A model generated the notes under the pieces. That model did not search any database. It saw only the letters and a program-made list of their open reading frames with translations, and was not told the DNA's origin. A stretch of DNA of 64,000 nt from contig JAPPJZ010000044.1 in NCBI GenBank assembly GCA_028874365.1, positions 35,222 through 99,221 on the forward strand, given 5' to 3'. The stretch comes from Chloroflexota bacterium. Lineage in GTDB: Bacteria; Chloroflexota; Dehalococcoidia; Bin125. A program made the translations under genes and the position numbers. Shown piece after piece: positions 1 through 8,130 of this stretch. Every line of letters starts with the position of its first letter. Position 1 is the stretch's first letter.

Positions 1-1021
1 GGTCGGCGATGACGTCCTCGTAGTCGAAGACGCGCTGGTACATGATGTGCTCGCGGCGCTCGTCGAAGAACTGCTCCCACTCGTCGGTGGTCCGGTTCTT
101 CATGGCGCGGGCCATGTGCGGGCGTAGGAGTTTGGACTGCTCGAGCCAGCGGAAGTCGCTGAGGGGCGAACGTTTCTGGCTGGCGTCCCAGCGCGGATCA
201 GTGGCAATTTCGGGGATGCCGCCGAACTCGCAGAAGTCCTGCCAGGCTTCGTCGCCCTGGACGTCGACGTGGAAGGCTCCGCCGTCGGCGGTGAGGTAGG
301 TGCCGGCGCTGCCCGGGACGTTGGGGTGATGCGGTCCTTCGCGTGAGAGCAGGGTGCCGGAGATCGAGGAGTGGTTGAGCTCCCAGGCCTGCATCCAGAC
401 CATGACTCCGTAGGCTGAGGTGCGCACCTTTTGTCCGATGCCGTGGAGCTCCCGGGCGGCGAGGGCGGTCATGATGGCGAGGGTGAGGCCCATCGCGCCG
501 GAGGTGTCGCCGATCACGCTGCCTGCGATCATCGGTTGGGTTTCGGGGTCGCCGACCATGTTGGCGATGCCGCTGCGGACCTGGGCGTATTGGTCGGTCA
601 TGCGCTTGTTGCGGTCGGGACCCTCGTGGCCGAAACCGTTGGCGATCCCTTAGACCAGCCGCTCGTTGCGCTTCGCCAGCTCGTCGTAGCCGAGGCCCAT
701 GCGCTCGAGCGAGTCCTCGCGGAAGTTGCTGACGAATACGTCGGCGCGGTCGACGAGGCGCATCAGGACTTCGCGGCCGATGTCGGTGTGGACGTCGAGC
801 GCGATCGAGCGTTTGCCGTGTGAGACGGAGAGGAACTGCGCGCCGGGTGTCTCGGGCGGCGCGGTCCAGTTGACGCCGGTGTGCCAGCGATTAGGGTCGC
901 CGCCGGGCGGTTCGACCTTGACGACGTCGGCGCCCATGTCGGCGAGGAATCCGCCGACCAACGGTCCCTGGATGGCGATCGCGAATTCGACGACGCGCAG
1001 GCCCTGGAGCGGTTCGGGCAT
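1..1021 (-). pseudogene. Family III CoA-transferase (CaiB/BaiF type), in-frame stop, runs off the window
   Basis: The reading frame starts at an ATG at 1021, preceded by GAGGTGA, and begins with the family N-terminus (GLRVVEFA, then ADMGADVVKVEPPGGD). After residue 123 it meets a TAA at 650-652, exactly where relatives have Tyr in the motif RLVYxxxxGFG. The same frame then stays open to base 1 and still encodes family sequence (GFGHEGPDR, TDQYAQVRSG, GDTSGAMGLTLAIMTAL), including a plausible catalytic Asp in TDQ. Family members move CoA between carboxylic acids. The C-terminus is outside the window. The single stop in an otherwise intact frame means a recent nonsense mutation or a base error; I cannot tell which. 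Two intact relatives lie at 26985 and 29646. Confidence 0.85.
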
Positions 1022-1171
1022 CGTTCACCTCGGCTTTCCGTGGCGATCATAGGCAGGCGCAGGTCGTGGCGTCGGACGCGTTGTCCCCCTCTCGCTCGAA
1101 GAGAAGGGACTTGAGGTTGGGGCTCTTATCCTGTCTGGGTGCAGCCGGCTGGCGTTTGAGGATTACGGACC

Positions 1172-4100
1172 ATGACCTTTTCCTGGGAGCTGTGGCAGTT
1201 CACGCAGGGCGTGCGCTGGCGGATTGCGTTGTCGGTATCGGTTGGGCTGCTGGCGGTGGCGGCGGGGGTGGCCCGGCTGGCGTTGCTGGGTTGGATGGGG
1301 GCGCGGATTTTCGAGGGGGACAGCTTCGGTGATCTGGTTCCGTTGATCATTGCGACGGCAGCGTCGATCGCGGCGCGGTCCGTCTTCCTCTACGCGAAGG
1401 AAGAGGTCGCGAACGGGACGGCGCTGCAGGTGCAGTTCTCGCTGCGGCAACGGCTATTCGACCAGGTCGTGCGGCTGGGGCCGTCGCACTTTGATCGCAA
1501 GCGGACTGGCGATGTGACGGTGGGGGTGATCGAGGGGGTTGAACAACTGGAGACGTTTTTCGGGCAGTACCTGCCGCAGTTGATCGTGGCGGCGCTGGCG
1601 CCGATCGGGATTTTCATCTTCATGGGCTGGCTCGACCTGCCGGTGGCGGCGATCTACTTCGGCTTTGCGCTGGTCACACTCGTGCTGCCGCAGTTGCTGA
1701 AGCAGAAGAACGCGGAGGCGTCGCTGCGGCGGCGGGACGCATACGGCTCGTTCGCGGCGGACTTCCTCGACTCGGTGCAGGGTCTGGCGACGCTGAAGGC
1801 GTTTGGTCAGAGTGGTCGGCGCGGGGCGGAGTTGGCGGAGCGGGCGCAGGTGGTGTTCCGGACGACGATGGGCGTGCTGTTCCACAATGCGATCGCGCAG
1901 GGTCTGACGATCCTGGCGATCACGGTGGGAGCGGCGGTGGCGCTGTACGTTGGGGCGCTGCGGGTCGAGTCGGGGGCGATGGAGCTGGCGGAGCTGCTGG
2001 TGGTGCTGATGTTGGGGGTCGAGGTGTTCCGTCCGCTGCGAGAGTTGAGCCAGCTCTTCCACCAGGGGCTGCTGGGCATGGCGGCGACGGAGAGCGTGCT
2101 GGACATCGAGCAGGCCCAGCCGCTGACGCCGGACGCCGAGGCGGCGCCGACCGAGGTGGTTGAGCCGCGGATCGAGTTTGAGCACGTGACGTTCAGCTAC
2201 CCGACCGGGCGTCGGCCGGCGTTGGAGGATGTCAGCTTTAGCGTTGAGCCGGGCAAGCGGATCGGCGTGGTTGGACGCTCCGGATCGGGCAAGTCGACGC
2301 TGGTCTGGCTGCTGCAGCGTCTGTACACGCCGCAGGAGGGGACGATTCGGCTGGGCGGGCGCGATGTCAACGAGTTGCGCTTCGCCGACATTCGCTCGCA
2401 GATGGCGGTGGTGTTGCAGGACACGTATCTCTTCCACGGGTCGGTGTTGGCCAACCTGCGGTTCGCGAAGCCCGATGCGACGGAGGACGAGATCCGCGCG
2501 GCGGCGGAGGCGGCGAACGCGCACGGGTTCATCAACTCGTTGCCCGAGGGCTACGGGACGGTGATCGGCGAGCGCGGGCACCGGCTGTCGGGCGGGGAGC
2601 GGCAGCGGATCGCGATTGCGCGAGCGTTGCTGCGCGATGCGCCGATGCTGATCCTGGACGAGGCGCTGTCGAGCGTCGATGCGGAGAACGAGGCGACGAT
2701 CCAGGCGGCGCTGGATCGGCTGATGCAGGGCCGGACGACGCTGATCATGGCTCACCGGCTGTCGAGCGTGCGCGACTGCGATGAGATCCTGGTGTTGGAT
2801 GAGGGACGGCTGGTCGAGCGCGGCGACCACGAGACGCTGCTGCGTGAAGGCGGGGTCTACGACTGGTTGATGCAGGGGCAGATGACCGATCCGAGTCTCG
2901 ATGGGTTCGTCGATGATGCTCCGCCGGCGGAGCGGGCGGCGGCGGTCGGCGCGAGTGGTTCGCTGGCGATGCGCGACTACGGCGGTGGGGCGACCGAGGC
3001 GATCATTCGCGCGGAGGGCATGGGCTGGCGAGAAACGTCGGCGCGGTTGCTGGCGATGGCTGCGCCGTACTGGTTCAAGACCAGCCTGTCGTTCGGGACA
3101 GGGGTGGCGCACTTCTTTGGCGCGATTGCGGTTGGCGTGATCGGCGCGTTCATGGTCGCCAATGTGCGGGACGGGGAGTCGATCACGCTGCTGGCGGCGC
3201 TGTTGATCGTGGTGGCGGTGCTGACCGGTCTGTTCCGCTTCCTGGAGAACTGGGTCTCGCATGACATGGCGTTCCGGTTGCTGGCGGATATGCGGATCGC
3301 GTTGTTCCGCAAGCTGGATCAGATCGCGCCGGCGTACCTGTTGCGGCGCCGATCGGGCGACCTCGTGTCGATGGCGACTCAGGATGTGGAGACGGTCGAA
3401 TACTTTTTCGCGCACACGATTGCCAATGCGTTTGTCAGCGTGGTGATTCCGGGCGCGGCGCTGATCACGCTGTTCGTTGTCGACTGGCGGCTGGGCATCG
3501 GGCTCGCGCCGCTGCTGATCCTGGCGGGGCTAAGCCCGCTGTTTACGCGGCGGATTGTCGACCGGCTGGGGTCTCGCTCGCGCGACCACCTTGGCGCGCT
3601 TAATGCGCACATGGTCGACACGCTGCAGGGTCTGCGCGAGGTGACGGCGTTCCAGCGCGAGCCGGAGCGCAAGACCGAGTTTGAGGGTCTGATGCGGGAG
3701 TACATGCCGATCCGGGGCGGATTCAACCGGCAGATCTCGGCGCAACGCACGTTGTTGGAGGGCCTGACCGGCTACGGCGGTCTCGCGGTGCTGACGATTG
3801 GCGGTGTGCTGGCCGTGCGTGGTGATATCGACTCGGCGCTGGCGCCGCTGCTGACGCTGCTGGCGATGGGCGCCTTCATGCCTGTGGCGGAGCTCGCGCA
3901 GGTCGGGCGTCGGCTGGGCGACACGCTGGGCGCGACGAGGCGCCTGACGGCCGTGCATAGCGAGCCGGTTGCGGTGCTGGACGGCCCCGGGGCGTCGGCG
4001 AACGGCGGCGACCGGGATGGGGCGGGCGTGTCCGAGGGCGCGTTTGCATCGGTCGGGTTCACGTACGAGGACACGCCTCGGGCGGCGCTGGATGAGGTCT

Positions 4101-4768
4101 CGTTCGACCTCAAGCCGGGCGGCACGGTGGCGCTGGTCGGTCCGTCGGGCGCGGGCAAGACGACGGCTGCTCATTTGCTGCTCCGCTTCTGGGATCCTCA
4201 GGACGGCAAGATCACGCTGGAGGACTCGGACCTGCGCACGTATCGGCTCGATGAGCTACGTGGGCAGGTGGCGCTGGTCGCGCAGGACACGTACCTGTTC
4301 AACGCGTCGATTCGGGCCAACCTCCAGGTGGCGAAGCCGGATGCGACTGAGGACGAACTGCTGCTGGCGATCGAGCGGGCCGGGTTGTCGGATTTCGTTG
4401 AGTCCCTACCGGAAGGGCTCGACACACCGGTCGGTGAGCGCGGCGCGCAGCTCTCGGGCGGGCAGCGTCAGCGCGTCGCGATTGGGCGGGCGCTGCTCAA
4501 GGATGCGCCGGTGCTGATCCTCGACGAGGCCACGTCTCATCTCGACGGCCTGAATGAGCGGCTGGTCCGGGATGCGCTGGACGAGCTGATGTCGGATCGG
4601 ACGACGCTGGTGATCGCGCACCGGCTCTCGACGGTCAGGGACGCGGATCAGATCGTGGTGCTGGACGAGGGTCGGGTGGTCGAGATTGGGAAGCATGAGG
4701 ATCTGGCGTCGGAGGATGGGCTGTATTCGCGGCTGGTGCGTCGGCAGTTGTCGGCGGCTCGACGGTGA
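1172..4768 (+). CDS. Fused double half-transporter ABC exporter (TMD-NBD-TMD-NBD)
   Basis: 1198 residues holding two complete ABC exporter halves in one chain. TMD1 spans about 15-310 and NBD1 about 330-575, with Walker A GRSGSGKST near 367-375, signature LSGGE near 472 and a Walker B ending ILDEA. TMD2 spans about 630-900 and NBD2 about 950-1190, with Walker A GPSGAGKTT near 989, signature LSGGQ near 1094 and ILDEATSHLD. Bacterial exporters of this class are usually two separate half-transporters (CydDC, MsbA-like or multidrug heterodimers), so the fusion gives an obligate pair. The first half looks CydD-like in layout, but the substrate cannot be read from sequence. NBD1 has LILDEALSSVD and NBD2 LILDEATSHLD, so both sites look potentially active. 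The stop lies one base before the next start, which suggests co-transcription with the restriction enzyme. Confidence 0.9.
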   Translation: MTFSWELWQFTQGVRWRIALSVSVGLLAVAAGVARLALLGWMGARIFEGDSFGDLVPLIIATAASIAARSVFLYAKEEVANGTALQVQFSLRQRLFDQVVRLGPSHFDRKRTGDVTVGVIEGVEQLETFFGQYLPQLIVAALAPIGIFIFMGWLDLPVAAIYFGFALVTLVLPQLLKQKNAEASLRRRDAYGSFAADFLDSVQGLATLKAFGQSGRRGAELAERAQVVFRTTMGVLFHNAIAQGLTILAITVGAAVALYVGALRVESGAMELAELLVVLMLGVEVFRPLRELSQLFHQGLLGMAATESVLDIEQAQPLTPDAEAAPTEVVEPRIEFEHVTFSYPTGRRPALEDVSFSVEPGKRIGVVGRSGSGKSTLVWLLQRLYTPQEGTIRLGGRDVNELRFADIRSQMAVVLQDTYLFHGSVLANLRFAKPDATEDEIRAAAEAANAHGFINSLPEGYGTVIGERGHRLSGGERQRIAIARALLRDAPMLILDEALSSVDAENEATIQAALDRLMQGRTTLIMAHRLSSVRDCDEILVLDEGRLVERGDHETLLREGGVYDWLMQGQMTDPSLDGFVDDAPPAERAAAVGASGSLAMRDYGGGATEAIIRAEGMGWRETSARLLAMAAPYWFKTSLSFGTGVAHFFGAIAVGVIGAFMVANVRDGESITLLAALLIVVAVLTGLFRFLENWVSHDMAFRLLADMRIALFRKLDQIAPAYLLRRRSGDLVSMATQDVETVEYFFAHTIANAFVSVVIPGAALITLFVVDWRLGIGLAPLLILAGLSPLFTRRIVDRLGSRSRDHLGALNAHMVDTLQGLREVTAFQREPERKTEFEGLMREYMPIRGGFNRQISAQRTLLEGLTGYGGLAVLTIGGVLAVRGDIDSALAPLLTLLAMGAFMPVAELAQVGRRLGDTLGATRRLTAVHSEPVAVLDGPGASANGGDRDGAGVSEGAFASVGFTYEDTPRAALDEVSFDLKPGGTVALVGPSGAGKTTAAHLLLRFWDPQDGKITLEDSDLRTYRLDELRGQVALVAQDTYLFNASIRANLQVAKPDATEDELLLAIERAGLSDFVESLPEGLDTPVGERGAQLSGGQRQRVAIGRALLKDAPVLILDEATSHLDGLNERLVRDALDELMSDRTTLVIAHRLSTVRDADQIVVLDEGRVVEIGKHEDLASEDGLYSRLVRRQLSAARR

Positions 4769-4769
4769 G

Positions 4770-7679
4770 ATGAGCGGTTCGCTGTCCGCTGCCGAGTTCG
4801 CCGCCAAATGGCGGGAGAACGCCAGGCGTGAGAGCGCCTCTTCGCAGGAACATTTCATCGACCTCTGCCGGCTGCTCAACGTGCCGACGCCTGCTGAAGC
4901 CGACCCTTCGGGCGAGTCCTACACCTTCGAGGCCGGGGTCGAGAAGCTGGGTGGCGGTCAAGGCTGGGCCGACGTGTGGAAGCGCGGGCACTTCGGCTGG
5001 GAGTACAAGGGCAACCGCGCCGACCTGGCCGCCGCCTACCGCCAGTTGCTCGACTACCGCGAGGACCTCGAGAATCCGCCCGCGCTGGTGGTCAGCGACA
5101 TGGATCGGATCGAGGTCCACACCAACTTCACCAACACCCGACCACGGGTGTACGAGATCACACTCGATGGACTCGCGGGCGGCGGGGATACGACTGCGGA
5201 GGCGCTGCGCATCCTGCGCGGCGTGATGGTCGAGCCGGAGGAGCTGCGGCCGCGCCAGACGCCGGACGAAGTCACGCAGGCCGCCGCCTCGCGCTTCGCC
5301 GACCTCGCCCGCTCGATGCAGGAGCGCGGACACGAGCCCGAGACGGTCGCGCACTTCCTCAATCGCGTGCTGTTCTGCCTGTTCGCCGAGGATGTCGGCC
5401 TGCTGCCGCGACGCCTGATGACCGACCTGATCGAATCGCGCACGGACGACCCCGAGGCCTTCACCAGCGGGCTCGCCGATCTCTTCCGGCTGATGTCGGA
5501 CCGCGAGTCGGGGCGATTCTTCGGCACCCAGCGGATCGAGTGGTTCAACGGCGGACTGTTCGACGACGATTCCGTGCTGCCCTTCAACAGCGACGAATTG
5601 CGCACCGTCGCCGACGCCTCCAATCTCGACTGGTCGCAGGTCGAGCCCGCCATCCTCGGCACCCTCTTCGAGCGCGGGCTCGACCCGGACAAGCGCGGAC
5701 AGCTTGGCGCGCACTACACCGACCGCGAGAAGATCCTGATGGTCGTGGAGCCGGTCGTGATGACACCGCTGCGCCGGGAGTTCGCCGCGATGCAGGCATG
5801 CGTCGCTGAACTGATGAAGGATCGCCAGCCCAGCCCGCTCACGCGCGACGGATTGCGTCGCGCCAACCTGCCCAAATGGGAGCGGGACGCAGAGGCCGAG
5901 TGGCGCGGATTCCTCAAGCGCCTGCGCGACGTGCGCGTGCTCGACCCCGCCTGCGGCTCCGGTAACTTCCTGTACGTCACCCTGCGCCTGCTCAAGGACC
6001 TCGAACAGCAGGCCATCCGCTGGGGCGCCGAGCGGCTGCGCATCAGCGGCGAGTTCCCGCGCGTCGACCCGCACAACGTGCTCGGCATCGAGATCAACCC
6101 CTACGCCAAAGAACTGGCCGGCGTCGCCATCTGGATCGGCCATATCCAGTGGATGCTCGACCACGGCTACGGCTTCCCTCGAGACCCCGTCCTGCAACCG
6201 CTCGACAACATCGAACTCCGGGACGCCATCCTCGCCTACGACGAAGAAGGCAAACCCATCCCCGCCACCTGGCCGAATGCCGAGTTCATCGTCGGTAATC
6301 CGCCGTTCTTGGGGACCAAACTGATGAGGTTGTCCTTGGGAGACCATTACGTCGAAGCTCTGTTTGGAGCCTGGCGCGAGGCGGTGGCACAGGAGTCGGA
6401 TCTGGCTTGCTACTGGCACGAAAAGGCACGCGTGCAGATTGCAGCGGGCACGTCAAGACGTGCCGGGCTGCTAGCTACCAACTCAATACGAGGCGGAGCG
6501 AATCGCAGAGTTTTGGACGCTGTAAAGGAGAGCGGAGACATCTTTGTCGCGTGGTCTGATCAGCCGTGGGTCGTGGACGGCGCGGCAGTTCGAGTATCGA
6601 TTGTGGCTCAGGACAATGGAAGTGAAGAGATTCACCTGCTGGACGGCGAGATTGTAGGGGCAATCCACGCGGACTTAAGTGGTGGACTTGACCTCACCAA
6701 TGCCAGGGGTCTTCCCGAGAACGTGGGCATCTCGTACATGGGTGACACAAAGGCAGGGGCCTTCGAGATATCGGGCAAACTCGGCCGCGAAATGCTAAAG
6801 CTCCCTTCTAACATCAATGGTCGGACGAATGCTGACGTTGTCGTTCCTTGGATCAACGGCATGGACATCACGCGGCGACCTCGCGATATGTTCATTGTCG
6901 ACTTCGGCACCAACATGTCGGAGGCGGAAGCTGCCAGTTATGAAGTGCCATTCGAACATGTCAGGGAGCATGTATACCCAGTGCGATCCAACAACAGGCG
7001 AAAGGCCTATAGGGAGCGCTGGTGGATTCACGCCGAGGCTCGGCCCGCTATGCGCGAAGCACTGGCGCCTTTGAAGCGATACATCGGAACCTCAATGGTT
7101 GCGAAGCACAGGGCATTTGTTTGGCTTCACGTGGCAACCAACCCGCACAATGTCGTGATCGTCATCGCCCGAGAAGACGACTACGCCTTCGGCGTACTCC
7201 ACTCTCAAGCTCACGAACTCTGGTCGCTGCGAATGGGCACCTGGCTCGGAGTAGGCAACGACCCCCGCTACACGCCGACCACCACCTTCGAGACATTCCC
7301 TTTCCCCTGGCCACTCAACACGCACGACGACGCCCTGACGCCGGAACAGCACAAGCACCGCGACGCCATCGGCGCGGCAGCCAAGGAGCTGGATGAGAAG
7401 CGGCGGCTCTGGCTCAACCCGCCGGAGTGGGTCCGCGAGGTTGCCGACGTGATCCCTTCGCTGCCGCCGCGTCTGCTGCCGGTCGATGAGGAGGCCGCGG
7501 AGCAACTGAAGCGGCGCACGCTGACCAATCTCTACAACCAGCGGCCGACGTGGCTCGACAACCTGCACCGCACGCTCGATGCTGCGGTCTTTGCGGCCTA
7601 CGGCTGGCCGGCTGATATCGGCGACGAGGAGATGCTGGAGCGGTTGCTCAGTCTCAACCTGGAGCGGGCGTCGGGGTAG
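4770..7679 (+). CDS. MmeI-like type IIL restriction-modification enzyme (nuclease and methyltransferase in one chain)
   Basis: 969 residues from the ATG one base after the ABC stop. The N-terminal nuclease domain has the PD-(D/E)xK arrangement of MmeI: Asp68 in GWADVW, then Glu78 and Lys80 in WEYKG, almost the same numbering as in MmeI. A helical linker leads to an N6-adenine methyltransferase domain with SAM motif DPACGSGN (392-399) and catalytic motif NPPF (510-513). The following ~300 residues should be the target-recognition domain, then a C-terminal helical region. Such enzymes bind one asymmetric site, methylate one strand and cut about 20 bases away; no separate methylase or specificity gene is needed. 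The stretch around 6300-7200, covering the recognition domain, is visibly more AT-rich than its flanks, suggesting domain exchange. Recognition site unknown. Confidence 0.9.
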   Translation: MSGSLSAAEFAAKWRENARRESASSQEHFIDLCRLLNVPTPAEADPSGESYTFEAGVEKLGGGQGWADVWKRGHFGWEYKGNRADLAAAYRQLLDYREDLENPPALVVSDMDRIEVHTNFTNTRPRVYEITLDGLAGGGDTTAEALRILRGVMVEPEELRPRQTPDEVTQAAASRFADLARSMQERGHEPETVAHFLNRVLFCLFAEDVGLLPRRLMTDLIESRTDDPEAFTSGLADLFRLMSDRESGRFFGTQRIEWFNGGLFDDDSVLPFNSDELRTVADASNLDWSQVEPAILGTLFERGLDPDKRGQLGAHYTDREKILMVVEPVVMTPLRREFAAMQACVAELMKDRQPSPLTRDGLRRANLPKWERDAEAEWRGFLKRLRDVRVLDPACGSGNFLYVTLRLLKDLEQQAIRWGAERLRISGEFPRVDPHNVLGIEINPYAKELAGVAIWIGHIQWMLDHGYGFPRDPVLQPLDNIELRDAILAYDEEGKPIPATWPNAEFIVGNPPFLGTKLMRLSLGDHYVEALFGAWREAVAQESDLACYWHEKARVQIAAGTSRRAGLLATNSIRGGANRRVLDAVKESGDIFVAWSDQPWVVDGAAVRVSIVAQDNGSEEIHLLDGEIVGAIHADLSGGLDLTNARGLPENVGISYMGDTKAGAFEISGKLGREMLKLPSNINGRTNADVVVPWINGMDITRRPRDMFIVDFGTNMSEAEAASYEVPFEHVREHVYPVRSNNRRKAYRERWWIHAEARPAMREALAPLKRYIGTSMVAKHRAFVWLHVATNPHNVVIVIAREDDYAFGVLHSQAHELWSLRMGTWLGVGNDPRYTPTTTFETFPFPWPLNTHDDALTPEQHKHRDAIGAAAKELDEKRRLWLNPPEWVREVADVIPSLPPRLLPVDEEAAEQLKRRTLTNLYNQRPTWLDNLHRTLDAAVFAAYGWPADIGDEEMLERLLSLNLERASG

Positions 7680-7709
7680 CGACGGATCGAGTTGTAGCTC
7701 CAAGTGGGA

Positions 7710-7845
7710 CAGATTGAAAGTGCCACATTCAATCTGCATGCCTGTTTTCGCCGTTCTCGGCCGCAACACGCCCGAATTCGCCCGTTTTGACAGACTCGAG
7801 TCCGGAAAGTCGTGCAGATTGAAGACGGCACTTTCAATCAGCACG
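7710..7845. repeat. Pair of inverted ATTGAA-N9-TTCAAT stem-loops
   Basis: Two stem-loops lie about 75 bases apart. Copy 1 has arms CAGATTGAA (7710-7718) and TTCAATCTG (7728-7736) with a 9-base loop. Copy 2 has 13-base arms with one mismatch (7811-7823 and 7833-7845), again with a 9-base loop. The copies are inverted relative to each other: 7712-7738 matches the reverse complement of 7813-7839 at 24 of 27 positions, the three differences being in the loop. No convincing gene covers this stretch, which lies between the restriction enzyme and the gene at 8131. Confidence 0.75.
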
Positions 7846-7911
7846 TTGGGGCTCCGGCCTGCGTGGGCCGCCGCCTGCGCGGGGGCGACATTGTTGGGGG
7901 ACGCGGAAGGG

Positions 7912-8041
7912 CCCTCACCCCCCGCCTTCGCGGGGGCAGGCTCTAACCCTCTCCCTCAGGGAGAGGGGATCAGAAGGGAACCTCGGTGTAGGGGCCGTCA
8001 CCCCCCTTCGCGGGGTACGCTCTCACCCTCGGGGAGAGGGG
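7912..8041. repeat. REP-like palindromic elements (CCCTCACC...CCCTCTCCC type)
   Basis: The stretch contains a hairpin CCCCCGC-CTTC-GCGGGGG (7919-7936), a perfect palindrome with arms CCCTCTCCCT (7947-7956) and AGGGAGAGGG (7958-7967), and a second, weaker set with CCCC-TTCG-CGGGG and CTCTC/GAGAG arms (about 7998-8041). Together with the stem-loop pair before it, this accounts for the 451-base gap between genes. Similar CCCTCTCC/GGAGAGGG arms recur at 41841-41910, so this looks like a dispersed intergenic family. It may also end transcription of the upstream gene. Confidence 0.65.
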
Positions 8042-8130
8042 CCGGACGGGGAGTTGGCGGACCCGGTTTCGGTTCGAACCGGGGCGCAGCGTCGATGTGA
8101 CGACGTGGACCGGGGTACCTTCGGTGGTGC

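Noticed and set aside
4635..6419. Long open frame antisense to the restriction enzyme gene
   Set aside because: It lies opposite a gene with complete motifs, its composition is that of a GC-rich antisense frame, and it shows no recognisable domain. The same holds for the long antisense frames at 1454-3415, 10528-11907, 14952-16241, 22308-23426 and 56584-57960.
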